NCBI RefSeq assembly: GCF_963678975.1
Contig: NC_089280.1
Coordinates: forward strand, 34,792,008-34,856,007
Direction: 5' to 3'
DNA from: Dysidea avara
Taxonomy: Eukaryota; Porifera; Demospongiae; Dictyoceratida; Dysideidae
DNA: 64,000 bases
Made by a program: the position numbers and the translations under genes. The notes under the pieces were generated by a model, which did not search any database, had not been told where the DNA came from, and saw only the letters and a program-made list of their open reading frames with translations. This document shows, in pieces, positions 1 to 11,000 of the stretch (position 1 is its first letter; each line of letters starts with the position of its first letter).

Positions 1-559
1 GTAGTTCTTTCACCTATCAGGTGAGTGTGCCCTGAGTGATATATATCACTTATACCACAACTGTATTGGGATTTTCTGATATATACACCCTTACCCCTCA
101 GGGTTCATGTGTATATATCAGCAAAATTCCTCACAGCAGTGGTATAACTATTACATATGTAACACCTGGTGAAGGGATCTAGATACTAGTGTTGTTTTAG
201 TTCTAAGGAACTAGAACTAAATCTAGTTTTAGTACAGCAATTTAATTCTAGTTCTAGTACACTAGAACTAAACTAAAATTGTGGTCTATTTTAGTTCTAA
301 AACTAAAACTAAACTAAAATTCTTTCAATTTTTGATTCAAAAACTAGAACTAAACCAAAACCATTAAAACTTTTAGCTCAAGAACTAGAACTAACTGAAA
401 GGTTTCTCAAGCAATCCTACATAAAAAGGTATTGTGCACTATATAAACCACTTAACACTTTTCTTTGAAGATGGTGATGCCTGCAAATGCTACTATAAAA
501 CATTGTTATTCAGCATTAATTCTGCTGATTTAGGTTATTTAAGCATTCTATATAGAGCT

Positions 560-842
560 TCTGTTCATTTGTGCACAATGGCAAGTGGAAGTTGTGCTGA
601 ACCAGGTGGAAGGCCTAAGTCAAGTGGAGTGTGGAACCACTTCAGGCATGATAAGATCAAGGACAAAAGTGTGTGTACTGTGAAAAGTACTGATGGTTTG
701 ATTTGTGGTATATAAAGAATTTAAAGGACAATATTCTATAAACTTGAAGAAGCATTTGAAGACATGCAATACTGATGCTTATAAACATTTTGAAGCAGCT
801 GAAATTGAAAAGACAAAGGGAGAGGTTCTTCTAGCCATTTGA
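560..842 (+). pseudogene. BED zinc-finger remnant of hAT transposase
   Basis: Within the hAT element an open frame (434-715) ends with SGVWNHFRHDKIKDKSVC, the aromatic/Cys half of a BED-type zinc finger. A few bases later, in another frame, the sequence reads NLKKHLKTCN and continues in an acidic helix to a stop near 842. This resembles the second half of the same finger. The two halves are in different frames and no DDE domain follows, so it is a transposase relic. Confidence 0.6.
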
Positions 843-958
843 AACAGTCCTTCTTGCCAATACGTAGTTGAGGATCTAAATTGTACAACCCTAATAACTG
901 AAACAGTCCTCCTTGCCAATACGTAGTTTAGGATCTGAATTGTACAACCCTAGCCTAA
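838..958. repeat. Tandem ~60-bp duplication inside the hAT element
   Basis: Two adjacent copies of a roughly 60-base unit containing CTTGCCAATACGTAGTT and GTACAACCCTA differ by a few substitutions. It is an internal duplication arising after coding capacity was lost. Confidence 0.7.
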
Positions 959-1938
959 TAACAATAAACATAAGGCTATTATACATTTCATCTTGCAATC
1001 TTTATAGGTGCTAACAATGTACCACTGAATTTAGTAGATAACAGCAAATTCCATGTAATAATTGAAGAATTGAATTCTCGGTACAGTTTGCCTCATTGAT
1101 ATAAAATGGGAAATAAAATTGAAAAATCTATCAAAACACCAAATCTAAAGTTTCTGGAAGTCTAGGGGGTGCTACCAAGGTTAGTATAGGTGAAGATATC
1201 TAACACTAACTATAATGAAACTAAATACTAACTAAAATTACAAAAATATGGGGTACCAGAACTAATACTAACTAAAACTGTGATGGAATTGGGGTACCAG
1301 AACTAATACTAACTAAAACTGTGATGGAATTGGGGTACTAGAACTAAAACTAACTAAAACTATGGTGGAATTTGGGTACTAGAACTAGAACTAAACTAAA
1401 ATGAATTTGCTGTACTAAAACAACACTACTAGATACTTTGGCACCTTATTTAATGACAGGATTATGTAAGTGTCCACATTAACAGGTTCCTGTATACAAT
1501 GCTATAATATTTAGTGCAGAAACTGACTTGGAAAATCAGGACTTCACTATGACACTAGTAGTTGGTACAGGTGTACTTTAATAAAATTCTTTCAAGCAGT
1601 TTTGTGTGCTGCAGAACATTGTGCAGTATTGCATAGAGCTAAGCTATACCCACGTTTCTAGTTTTTCACAGGTACGTGCTGGTAACGTTGTCTAGATTGT
1701 TGGTGGAAGAATCATGGAGGAAAATAGGTCAGTGTTTGTGTGTGTGTGTGTGTAACAACTTCTAACTGTCCATGTCACATAAAGAATGAAGTTCAGGTGG
1801 TGTTCACATGTTTTCCTTTGAGACATAATACAATTTCCTAAGTCCACGACCGATATAAATAATAGTGCACTAGTTGTGTGATGGTTAAAATATTTCACAT
1901 GGAACTGTAGAAAAATCAAATGGAGGCTCAATAAATAT

Positions 1939-2384
1939 TTGGTTCTATATATTTCGTTTATGTTTTATGATGGTTTGAGGAGAAACACTGCCGTTATATA
2001 TGAAGATATTATGAGTAGTATGCAACATGTCATTTGTGACCATCTCAGCAAAAACCAGTCTAGTTTGCACAAGCATATACACATGTGTATTGAGAAAAAT
2101 GAAATTTTAAAAAGTGGTGAAATTATGCGTGTTAAAAAGAAATTTTTATGCAAGTTATAATCGAGCCGTTACTCATGAAAGGAAATATTAAATCGATTAA
2201 ACCATCTTATTCACCTACTCATGGGGAGTTCGAAAATCTTTATTTCATTTCTGTAGCCCCCATAGCACGTGTGTTTGTTTACGATGCAGTAGACGTAAAC
2301 AAAATCATTGCCATTTCTTCAATAAAACTGCCTTCATACGCCTATGCACAAGTGACTACAGGGCTACAACTACACCTTGGCTGA
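1939..2384 (+). pseudogene. Unrecognised repeat-encoded ORF pair, copy X
   Basis: Two overlapping open frames, 1939-2160 and 2148-2384, recur at 51485-51930 with the same relative frameshift. The upstream frame has a basic helix-like part (IEKNEILKSGEIMRVKK). The downstream frame includes THGEFENLYFISVAPIAR. I cannot assign a family. The shared frameshift suggests an element ORF already broken before the segment was copied. Confidence 0.35.
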
Positions 2385-3756
2385 TCTGCCAATCCATTGA
2401 GAACACTGTAAGCCAAATCCCAACTTTGTAGACTAAAGAAAATTATGGCTGGTAATGTAAGCACCTGTAATTTATTTTTAGTATAGTCACTTACAAATCA
2501 ATTTCCTTGCTTTTCCTACTTTCTAGCACTGTAATTCCAAATTTACTCACCATAATTGACTGAAATTTTGGTGAATCATTCCTTGGACTATGCAGATATG
2601 CTGAGAAAATAAAAAGAAATTCATAAGTTGTGTGAACTAGATGGGTTTTCGCTGAGACGGTCACATATGCAATGTGTAATAATTACTTATAGTAGCTGCC
2701 TGTAACAGTGTGTGTTTATTGTAAAAAATATATTAGACTTCCACAATGACGACATGTGGCAGTGACCAGTTCATCACTAACAGAAAACAACTGCAAATAA
2801 TTGTCCATACTGTAGACATGGAAAACACCTTTCTTTATAATACTTTACAGGATCTTACATAATTTCATTATGTACCAATTCATGTGGGCTTGTCCTACCC
2901 CCTGTGTGTTGTACTAGTCCTGTGGATTATGTACTGACTCCTTGTCACCTTATAGTGGTGGTCTTTTAACAAGAGGGTTTGTGTGTTCTCTAAGATATTA
3001 TTAGTGGTCCTTGGTGTGTATGTACATACTGCATGAATATTGAATTTCACCAGTACATAAGTTCTATCCCTCTCACCTGATCACAGATGCAGTGATGGTA
3101 GAGGATGTACAGAGAGTAACATTGACCATGTTGGAAGACAACCTGTGTTAGGGGACCTCATGTGATCAGTTAGATACAACAGATGAAGGAATAGAAGTAG
3201 CTGACCAATAAAGGACATCTTACCAGGAGTAGATTACTGTTCTCAAGATGATAGCCGCAGCAAATCAGATTTTTGTAAATTCAATATTACACATCAATCA
3301 GCTGCAATGCAGTTGGTAATTTTATCATCACCATATATGGTATAATAATAGGGAGTCAATTTTGATATTGACATCACAGACATGTACCCTCCTGAAGGAC
3401 TCTTTAAATTCCAATACCTCAGCTATGCTTATACACCACAATGGCACCAAAGTGTTTAACTTATTTAAATTGAGGATAACATAGAAGCAACTTTGAAAGT
3501 GGATAACTGGAGCAGTAGCGAAAGTCAGACAATACAGATATAGTGGCCTCAAGACTGGAATTCTAGAAATCATATAGTAGAACTCTTGCTCCAAAATTAT
3601 AATAAATTACATTTTGGTCCCAACAGTTCTGGCTCAAAAATTATGTGATACCCCTGAAAGAGATAAACATCTTCATAAATCCTGAAGTGTCCATTATGAA
3701 GACAATTTCCATACTTTTATACATTGAGTGTTATTTAGATCATTTGGCATTGGCAA

Positions 3757-6130
3757 GGTGACTGCTGTATTAGAGTATCTCAAGCTTTTTGCAAAGGGGT
3801 GGGCGGCACCAGACTAGGCATGGCCTACAATTAGTAGCACACATATATGTGATCATGTGATCTGGGTATCATGTGGTGAGTGTAACATGTAACACATCAC
3901 AAGCTAAGAGTGTATATAGTCGAGAGACAAATAATTAGCACAAGGTGAAGCTGATCACGATCATGAGTACTACATGTATATCATACAGTATGATAATTAG
4001 TCTTGCTTGGTCAGACCACTTTTTCTCCCACATTGCTTATCAATTAGAAAGTGCCTGCTCTACTGACCCTTTTTGAAGATATTTTAGTAAAAATTAGTTA
4101 CAAACGTTTAGAGTTGAAATCCTTAAAGACTACACAATTTTGCATGAGTGTTGGTGACCCCTTGAACAAACAGACTACAGGGTACAACCACTAATAAATT
4201 ACATAACTACAATCACTTTACATGCTACTACAACTACAAGGAGGGGAATACAACTAAATTAAGGAAAAGGAGATTGTCATCAATATCAATGCCCTGAAGT
4301 GCCCAATATCTCAAAATCATTCTGGCTTTGTTCAACCATAGATTTTAGAGGCACAGCACTACAAATCTATGGTTCAACCACAACACAACAGAAAGTTGCT
4401 GAAGTTGCATAGCCAGACTTTTGGTAATGCAAGGGCCTAGCTGTAAGCTGAAGACAAAAAAGGTATTAATTTGATTCATTGTTTTAGCTCCTTGCAATTG
4501 GCTAAGCTGTTCTTCCTTGCAGGAGTGGTAACAACACTTATAGTCACAAAATACAAAACAAGACATAGCTATATAAGGTAAATACCTGCTGAATCCACCA
4601 ACTATATTTATAACTACATACGTAGCTTGCTACACTGCTTCTATGAATACTGTGACTGCTCTATTAGGCCATCTTGATCTTGACTGCTCTATTTGAGTAT
4701 CTTGATTTTGACTTCTATTAGACTGTCTTTATCTTGACTGCTTTATTTCTCAATCCCACAATTGAAAGTTCCTGGCATGTGTTAAAACACATTCTGAGAG
4801 CTATTTCCCACCCAATGGAAACCGCAATCGATCATCAGATGCTAGTGTATAAAACAAATGAGGTAAGTAATCTGTAGTTCTTTCACCTATCAGGTGAGTG
4901 TGCCCTGAGTGATATATATATATATCACTTATACCACAACTGTCACGGTATCAGGATTTTCTGATATGTACACCCTTACTCCTCAGGGTTCGTGTGTATA
5001 TATCAGCAAAATCCCTCACAGCTGTGGTATAACTATTACATACGTAACACCGAGATCTAGATAATTTGACACCTTATTAAGTGTCAGGATTATGTAAGTG
5101 TCCACATTAACAGGTTTCAGTGTACAATGCTATAATATTTAGTACATAAACTGACTTGGAAAATCAGGACTTCACTATGACACTAGTGGTTGGCACAGGT
5201 GCACTTTAATAAAATTCTTTCAAACAGTTTTGTGTGCTGCAGAACATTGTGCAGTATTGTATAGAGCTAAGCTATACCCATTGCATGATTTGTCTACTTT
5301 ATCACAGGCACGTGCTGGTAACATTGTTAGATTGTGTCACCAGTTCATCACTAACAGTTTTTGCATTAAAACAACTGCAAACAATTGTCCATACTGTAGA
5401 CGTGGAAAACACCTTTCTTTAGAATACTTTACAGGATCTTACATAATTTCATTACATACCAATTATTCATGTTTGTCCCACCCCTGGTCTCCAGTGAGGT
5501 GTACTAGTCCTATGGATTATGTACTGACTCATTGTCACCTTAGTAGTAAGACAACTGTGTTAGGGGAGCTCATGTGATCAGTTAGATACAACTAATGAAG
5601 GAATAGAAGTAGCCGACCAATAAAGGACATCTTACCAGCAGTAGATTACTGTTCCCAAGATGATAGCAGCAAATCAGATTTTTGTAATTTATAATAACAT
5701 CAATCAGCTGCAATGCAGTTGGTAATTTTTGATCATCACCATATATGGTATAATAATTATACTATCAGGGAGTCAGTTTTGATATTGACATCACAAAGAC
5801 ATGTAACCTCCTGAAGGACTCTTTAAATTCCAATACCTCAGCTATGCTTATACGCCACAATGGCACCAAAGTGCTTAACATATTTAAATTGAGAAGCAAC
5901 TTTGAAAGTGGGTAACTGGAGCAGTAGCAAACGTCAGACAAAACATGTTTATAGTGGCCTCAAGCCTGCATAAAGTAGACTTCCACAAATTAATTTACAA
6001 AAACACGTTTTGGTCCCAACAGTTCTGGTTCAAAAGTTATGTGACACCCCTGAAAGAGATAGTGCTCGTTATGAAGGTAATTTCCATATTTTTATACATT
6101 GAGTGTTGATTTATATTAGATCATTTGACA
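3757..6130 (+). repeat. Segmental repeat, copy Y (internally deleted)
   Basis: This stretch follows copy X directly. Its first part (3757-4870) matches 49484-50790 and its second part (4873-6130) matches the start and end of copy X. The middle, including the ORF pair, is missing. Around 4750-4865 it keeps a piece of the exon-like sequence seen complete at 50594-50785, including the same GAG|GTAAGT splice donor. X and Y form a tandem duplication and Z lies 45 kb away. Confidence 0.7.
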
Positions 6131-6636
6131 AACAAGCTAATCATTGTTGACTAGGTACAGAGCACAGGCGGATCTAGAAATTTTCAGAGGGGATTTCAGG
6201 TTCCACTCCATAATCGCAACTTCAGCTTAGCTGTATTGAAGACCCAAAAAAAGGTAAATAAATAACTGCTGTTGAACACTGTAGTGGTGATTTCAAAGGC
6301 AAAACTATGAAGTTTAGCCAGTACAAAAAGGTCCTAATATAATGCAGTATGTACAACCATCTGTATTAGTGATTTTATCACCCACATGAATTGTAGGGGT
6401 GCTTATTACAGGTGTACGCCACAACAATTAATTTAAATACTTAACTGTTGTGTAATCATGCATTTTTCAAAGGGAGTTTCCGTGGAGTCTTTGAAACCCC
6501 CCTAAATCTACAACTGGAGTACAGGAGAATTGGGTCGTGATAGCAGCAGGATTATAATTTGGTAGTATACGTCTTGAAAGCCACAAAACAGATCCAGAAT
6601 GATTCTAGCTCCTCAGAAACTCTGTGTACGCTATTT

Positions 6637-7196
6637 ATGTGACCGGGTCTGGGAAACTGGTTTTATCACCCATGACAACAGATTTGATTTTCCAAAGCTA
6701 CCGTACATGATCATGAATAAACTATCAAATTTCATAGTCAAAACCCGAGTAGTCTGCTTTTCCCAAACACAGTGGCGATCCGTACAAGCAGTCTGGGGCC
6801 CTATTGGAGCTCTGGCCAGCCTGTGGGTGGATGTACAGCTCCATAAAGACCTGCGCTCCAAATGACAGCCAGTTTTGAAACCCAAACAATTCATAACTTG
6901 GTCTAATTTATTACTACACCTTCCTATTTAATTTTTTAAAACAACCTCTCGCCCTCCTCCAGGCCACCCCTTTTGGAGCTGTCAATATCAAGTTAAAAAC
7001 TATCTAAAATAACAGGAAACTTAAATGTTGGCTACTTGTACAGTGGATGATCTTGAAGGTGAGAAATTGGTGTAAAATTTGGTACATGTAGCTTCAACCA
7101 TTGGCAAGCTACAACACACTGAATACTTAAAACTGGCATTTCTTGATACTCTTAATAAATAGGTGATAAGATCAATTGTCACAGACTAGGTGACAT
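6637..7196. mobile_element. TIR element, GTGACC...GGTCAC family, diverged copy
   Basis: The 5' end ATGTGACCGGGTCTGGG mirrors the 3' end near 7180-7196 (CAGACTAGGTGACATA). The interior matches 48691-49316, including CAGTGGCGATCCGTA and the AACTATCTAAAAT block. No coding capacity is evident. It is a medium-length MITE-like repeat. Confidence 0.55.
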
Positions 7197-7327
7197 ATAC
7201 CAAACATTGTGAGGCCTTCCATGTACAGCTAGTAGTATACAGGTAGTTGATGGGTTGAGTTTCATATTCAATACAATATGTATTAATAATATTATTAATA
7301 CATTACATACAAAAATATTTCTATTAT

Positions 7328-8077
7328 TTACACTACAAATTTTGCTGGTTTTCTTTTCCGTCTCTTGTAGTAGAGGTGTGCAAAACACAGCAACAACACG
7401 ACGGCCATTAAAACATACAGCAGTATACACAAGCTGAGATCTGTCACACTAAATGATGATGGTTCCATTGATACTGCAGTAAAGTGAGATCCCCTATCAG
7501 CTTGATATAACCACAGTTGGCCTGTTATGAAGTCTACTGTCTTAGAGTTGGTGATATTTATTATTCCCAAGCTGTAGAAGTCTAGGAGGTAAAAGAACAC
7601 AGCTGTGTTGTTCCAGTGGCTGGATCCATCGGTGTCATTGACATAGCAAGATTGGCAGAGCTGTGGTGTAGGGAACTGTACTTTAGGATGGGCTGGGTCT
7701 GTGCTGATGTCATTGGCTAGTCTCTTGTTGACACGATTATGAGCTTGCCACAGCCACAAAATGGCTGACACATCATCCCCAGCTTCGTACAGGACAACCC
7801 TCGCCATTTCACTGAAGTGTTCTCGACATTTCTCGCAAGTGAAGAAATTCTCCACATAGTTTTTAGCAATCAGTAGAGCTTCCCTGCTTGAGATATGCCA
7901 TGGTCTGTAGTGAGGTCTGACCACGACATTTGTGATGTGTATTTGAGGCATACACTGTATGGTCACTGTGTGTAGTAGTGTCCACAAGCCACAGGGGTAT
8001 CCACGGTAATGTGGCTCAGTGCCAACACATGACCTCCATTGTGGCTCCATGGGTAGCACTGACATCGACGGATCAAG
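7328..8077 (-). CDS. QSOX: QSOX last exon: ERV/ALR domain and membrane anchor
   Basis: The exon begins after a TGTGTGCAG acceptor and encodes 249 residues plus stop. Motifs in order: CVGTEPHYRGYPCGLWTLLH (ERV start, FAD contact), FTCEKCREHF (the active CxxC), LWLWQAHNRVNKRL (FAD-binding helix), PKVQFP, and LCQSC (the second CxxC). All correspond to QSOX ERV landmarks. Near the end SLCILLYVLMAVVLLLCF is a single transmembrane helix followed by a basic tail (YYKRRKRK), giving a type I Golgi/surface anchor as in vertebrate QSOX1. The exon looks fully functional. Confidence 0.95.
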   Translation of the reverse strand, partial: LDPSMSVLPMEPQWRSCVGTEPHYRGYPCGLWTLLHTVTIQCMPQIHITNVVVRPHYRPWHISSREALLIAKNYVENFFTCEKCREHFSEMARVVLYEAGDDVSAILWLWQAHNRVNKRLANDISTDPAHPKVQFPTPQLCQSCYVNDTDGSSHWNNTAVFFYLLDFYSLGIINITNSKTVDFITGQLWLYQADRGSHFTAVSMEPSSFSVTDLSLCILLYVLMAVVLLLCFAHLYYKRRKRKPAKFVV

Positions 8078-11000
8078 CTGCACACATACACACACAGACA
8101 GAGGTATTATATAGTAGGTGAGGTACAGTAGACCCTCATTTCTACAATAAAGTAATTGAGTTTTCACTTATCTGGACACTTTATCAATGTCCCAGACCAC
8201 TGGGGTTGGAGGGTCTACTGTACTGTGATACAGGTGTATGATATTAAAAACAATGGTAACATCAAGATACACGATAGTGTGTTGTGCAGCCAAGTACAAC
8301 CAGTACAGGTACACAACAGACAAGTGTGTACTTTACAGGAATCAAGAAAATGTCATTTTCATGCTTGATAGTACCTACACAATTTGTACTGTGGAAACTC
8401 CCTCAGGGTGGAGCACCTTTTGTTCCAAACCAACGCCACCATTGAGATATGCGCCTTCAAAGTTCATCTCAATCCCTTCGTATTTTTCTTCAGCTTCCTC
8501 CATCCACACCACTTAGAGTGTGCTTTAGTCAATTTACTTCAAATTTGGAGGGCAGTAAGAGCATCATGCAGTAGTAATGAAACAAGAGATGATGGTAGCT
8601 ATGAGGGAAAATCCCTAAATTGGCATGTTAGGGATTTTCCTACATTGCTACAATGCCGCGTAGGAATAGATATCATCATTTCTTGTTTCACTACTTTTCA
8701 TCACTAGAACCCTACTTCATTAGTTAATTACAATACTTTTATTAACTTATTTTATTAGAGCATAGCTATAAATACACATGTGATTGTGACTGCTGTATTA
8801 GAGTATCTCGATCTCGCTACAGTACTACTCAGTAGATTAAGCTGGGGGCGTGGTACAATACCTTGTTTTCTACAGAGCCAGATCATGGCCTCAGCACTAA
8901 AATGTGAAGGGGCATGGCTCACTGAAATTTTTTTATAAGCCCAGCTCCCAAAGTTACAGTCCGTTAAGTGCCTCAAATAGTTGATTTAATTTGATTTATA
9001 TATTTAACCTCCGAGCAATCGGCTACAGCTGTTCTTCCTTGCCCGGAGGGACACATTACAATACATTGATAGTACACACAAAACTAAACAAAGCAAGGTA
9101 TAACCGATACAAAGACAACCAAGGTAAACAGTTTACAACACACACACAAAAAAAAAACCCAGTTTTATGGCATCTAAATATGCTCCTTCAAGGAAAGTAT
9201 CAATACGAAAAACTAACCCCTTGGTACGGTTCCCGACATGAAGATAAACATTTAATTGAAGATAAAAGAAACATTCGGTGGAACCATGAAAGGCACATTC
9301 CACTAGTGAGTTTGTTGTTATGGCGTAAAATGGTGACCATGTGTTGTTTCATTTGGCTCTGACCTTGCGACTATGGTCTGGCAAGCTGTCAAATTATCAA
9401 AACTTGAGTTTTGACGATTTTCTTTAAATCAATATCCAGCCACCTGTAAGTATTTTCTTTAATGCTGTAGTTGATGTTAAATGAGACTAAAGGTGATATT
9501 CATAGTGTATCATATTTCTGTGATGGTGTTTAGATGCAGTATTTATTAGTGGTGCGTGTCACTTTTAGGGGGAACGCTACTAAACAGTACAGTTAAACAG
9601 TACTACCATACTGTTTGATTACAAGTTAGTAGAGTATGTGACTTTGTAGCATGTTGCTTACTATAATGTCCAGAAGCTTGACCCAGTCCCGGGATAGCAT
9701 GAAGCCAGCCTGTTTACGACTGTTCAGTTGAAAGTTGATGTTCTGTAAAGCATCTCTAGTGGGACGATCAAGTAAGGCAAACACCTGTAATGAGTCAGAG
9801 AGATGAGATGTTTACAGCGTTGAACAGTTACAAAGAACAGTCAAACAATTATGCTTTTTTGAAATTATACATAGTTTGTCACTTTGTCCCACAATTACTT
9901 GACCATTTATAAGATGACAACACTACACTCGTACAGGTGTACCTGTTCTAGTAGTTGTACAAATTGTGTTAGTGCAGAGAAGGCTGCTCCAGACACAATA
10001 GAGTGTAGAGGGACCTCCCTACGGAACGTGTAGGCTACAGCAGATTGTAGGTCCATCAGGTGAGGCCTGTGAGATGATAACAACATGTGATGTACACTCA
10101 ATTATCAGATCACTGTTCTATTAGAGTATTTCATCAACCGGTGTACACTCTGTAGTGTAAGTGTGTGTTCTATTAGAGTAGTCTCTGTATAGACTCTATT
10201 CATTTAGACCATGTGATGCCATACAAGCACCTTTGTTTACCATGGTGATGGTCACGTGAAGAGTGACTTCCTTTTTGCCATTTTGACTGCCTGAAGTGTG
10301 TGAGCACAATGGTTACTGTGATATCACTGATGGTTTAGACACTCACAATGGCAAATATCATCAGCCCTTTACAATAGGTTATAAACACTACGGTATGTTC
10401 ATAAAGTCTACATAGAAATCAATCACTTAAATCAAACTGGCATACACACAGAAATTCACATTCTTCTCTTCTGTGTAATTAAGAAAAGTTTTAAAAGTTT
10501 TAGAGCAGAAACAAAACAATTTTTTATACATTAACGTGTAGATGATGATATGCTGGTAGTGCATAATAGCTGACTATACAGAAATCACCCATAATTTCCG
10601 TTTTGACTGGAATTAATTATAAAGTCGCTTCTCGTGCTATTATTAATTTGTAGCACTGTGCAATGGGAGAAACATAGTTGAAGACAAAGTGAAATAGCCA
10701 CTTGCTTTTCCTTTGTTTCAATACTTTTAACTTATAGAACTTTGCGTGGGCAAGATCGAAGGAAAAAGTGTACTTTAAACTTCATAAAGTACACTTTAGG
10801 GCAAACAGTGCTTTATTGCCCACAAAGAGTGCTTTATTGCTTTGTGGGTAATAAAGCACAGTTGCCCACTTATTTTAGTGTATACTAATAGCCCGCGGCG
10901 CTCACACCAGTATGACTAATCACCCAAGCCGGTGAAGGCTGATAGCCCTCGCCCCGCTGAGTGGTCAATCACCCCAGCCAATACGAGTTCTACCACTGGA

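Larger units (their letters stand above)
187..1428. mobile_element. Decayed hAT-family DNA transposon
   Basis: The element starts TAGTGTTGTTTTAGT and ends with the exact inverse complement ACTAAAACAACACTA. It is flanked by the 8-bp duplication CTAGATAC at 179-186 and 1429-1436. A TIR beginning TAGTG with an 8-bp target-site duplication is the hAT signature. Subterminal regions repeat CTAGAACTAAA-like motifs many times, also usual for hAT ends. The paralogous site at 50978-50985 carries a single CTAGATAC and no insert, so the boundaries are directly supported. At 1242 bp it is far too short for a full transposase. Confidence 0.93.
1..3755 (+). repeat. Segmental repeat, copy X (5' end cut by window)
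   Basis: Nearly the same sequence recurs at about 4873-6130 (copy Y) and 50800-53222 (copy Z). All three start with a hairpin-rich stretch containing CACCTATCAGGTGAG and run to a shared segment containing GTCCCAACAGTTCTGG. Copy X differs mainly by a 1.24-kb hAT insertion. Copies X and Z share two overlapping open frames (1939-2160 and 2148-2384). I do not recognise a protein product, so this is a low-copy dispersed repeat of unknown class. Confidence 0.75.
8078..9661 (-). other. QSOX intron with repeat debris
   Basis: About 1.6 kb. It starts with a CA-rich run near the acceptor. It holds a degenerate piece (about 8265-8560) related to the end of the satellite-bearing composite element, a foldback MITE (8570-8722), the dispersed CTCTATTAGAG motif at about 8790, and a LINE-tail-like segment at 8990-9130. 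No exon was recognised. Confidence 0.6.

Noticed and set aside
8991-9362. 123-residue plus-strand ORF
   Set aside because: It starts in a LINE-tail-like repeat, has no domain, and lies in a QSOX intron with no splice partners.
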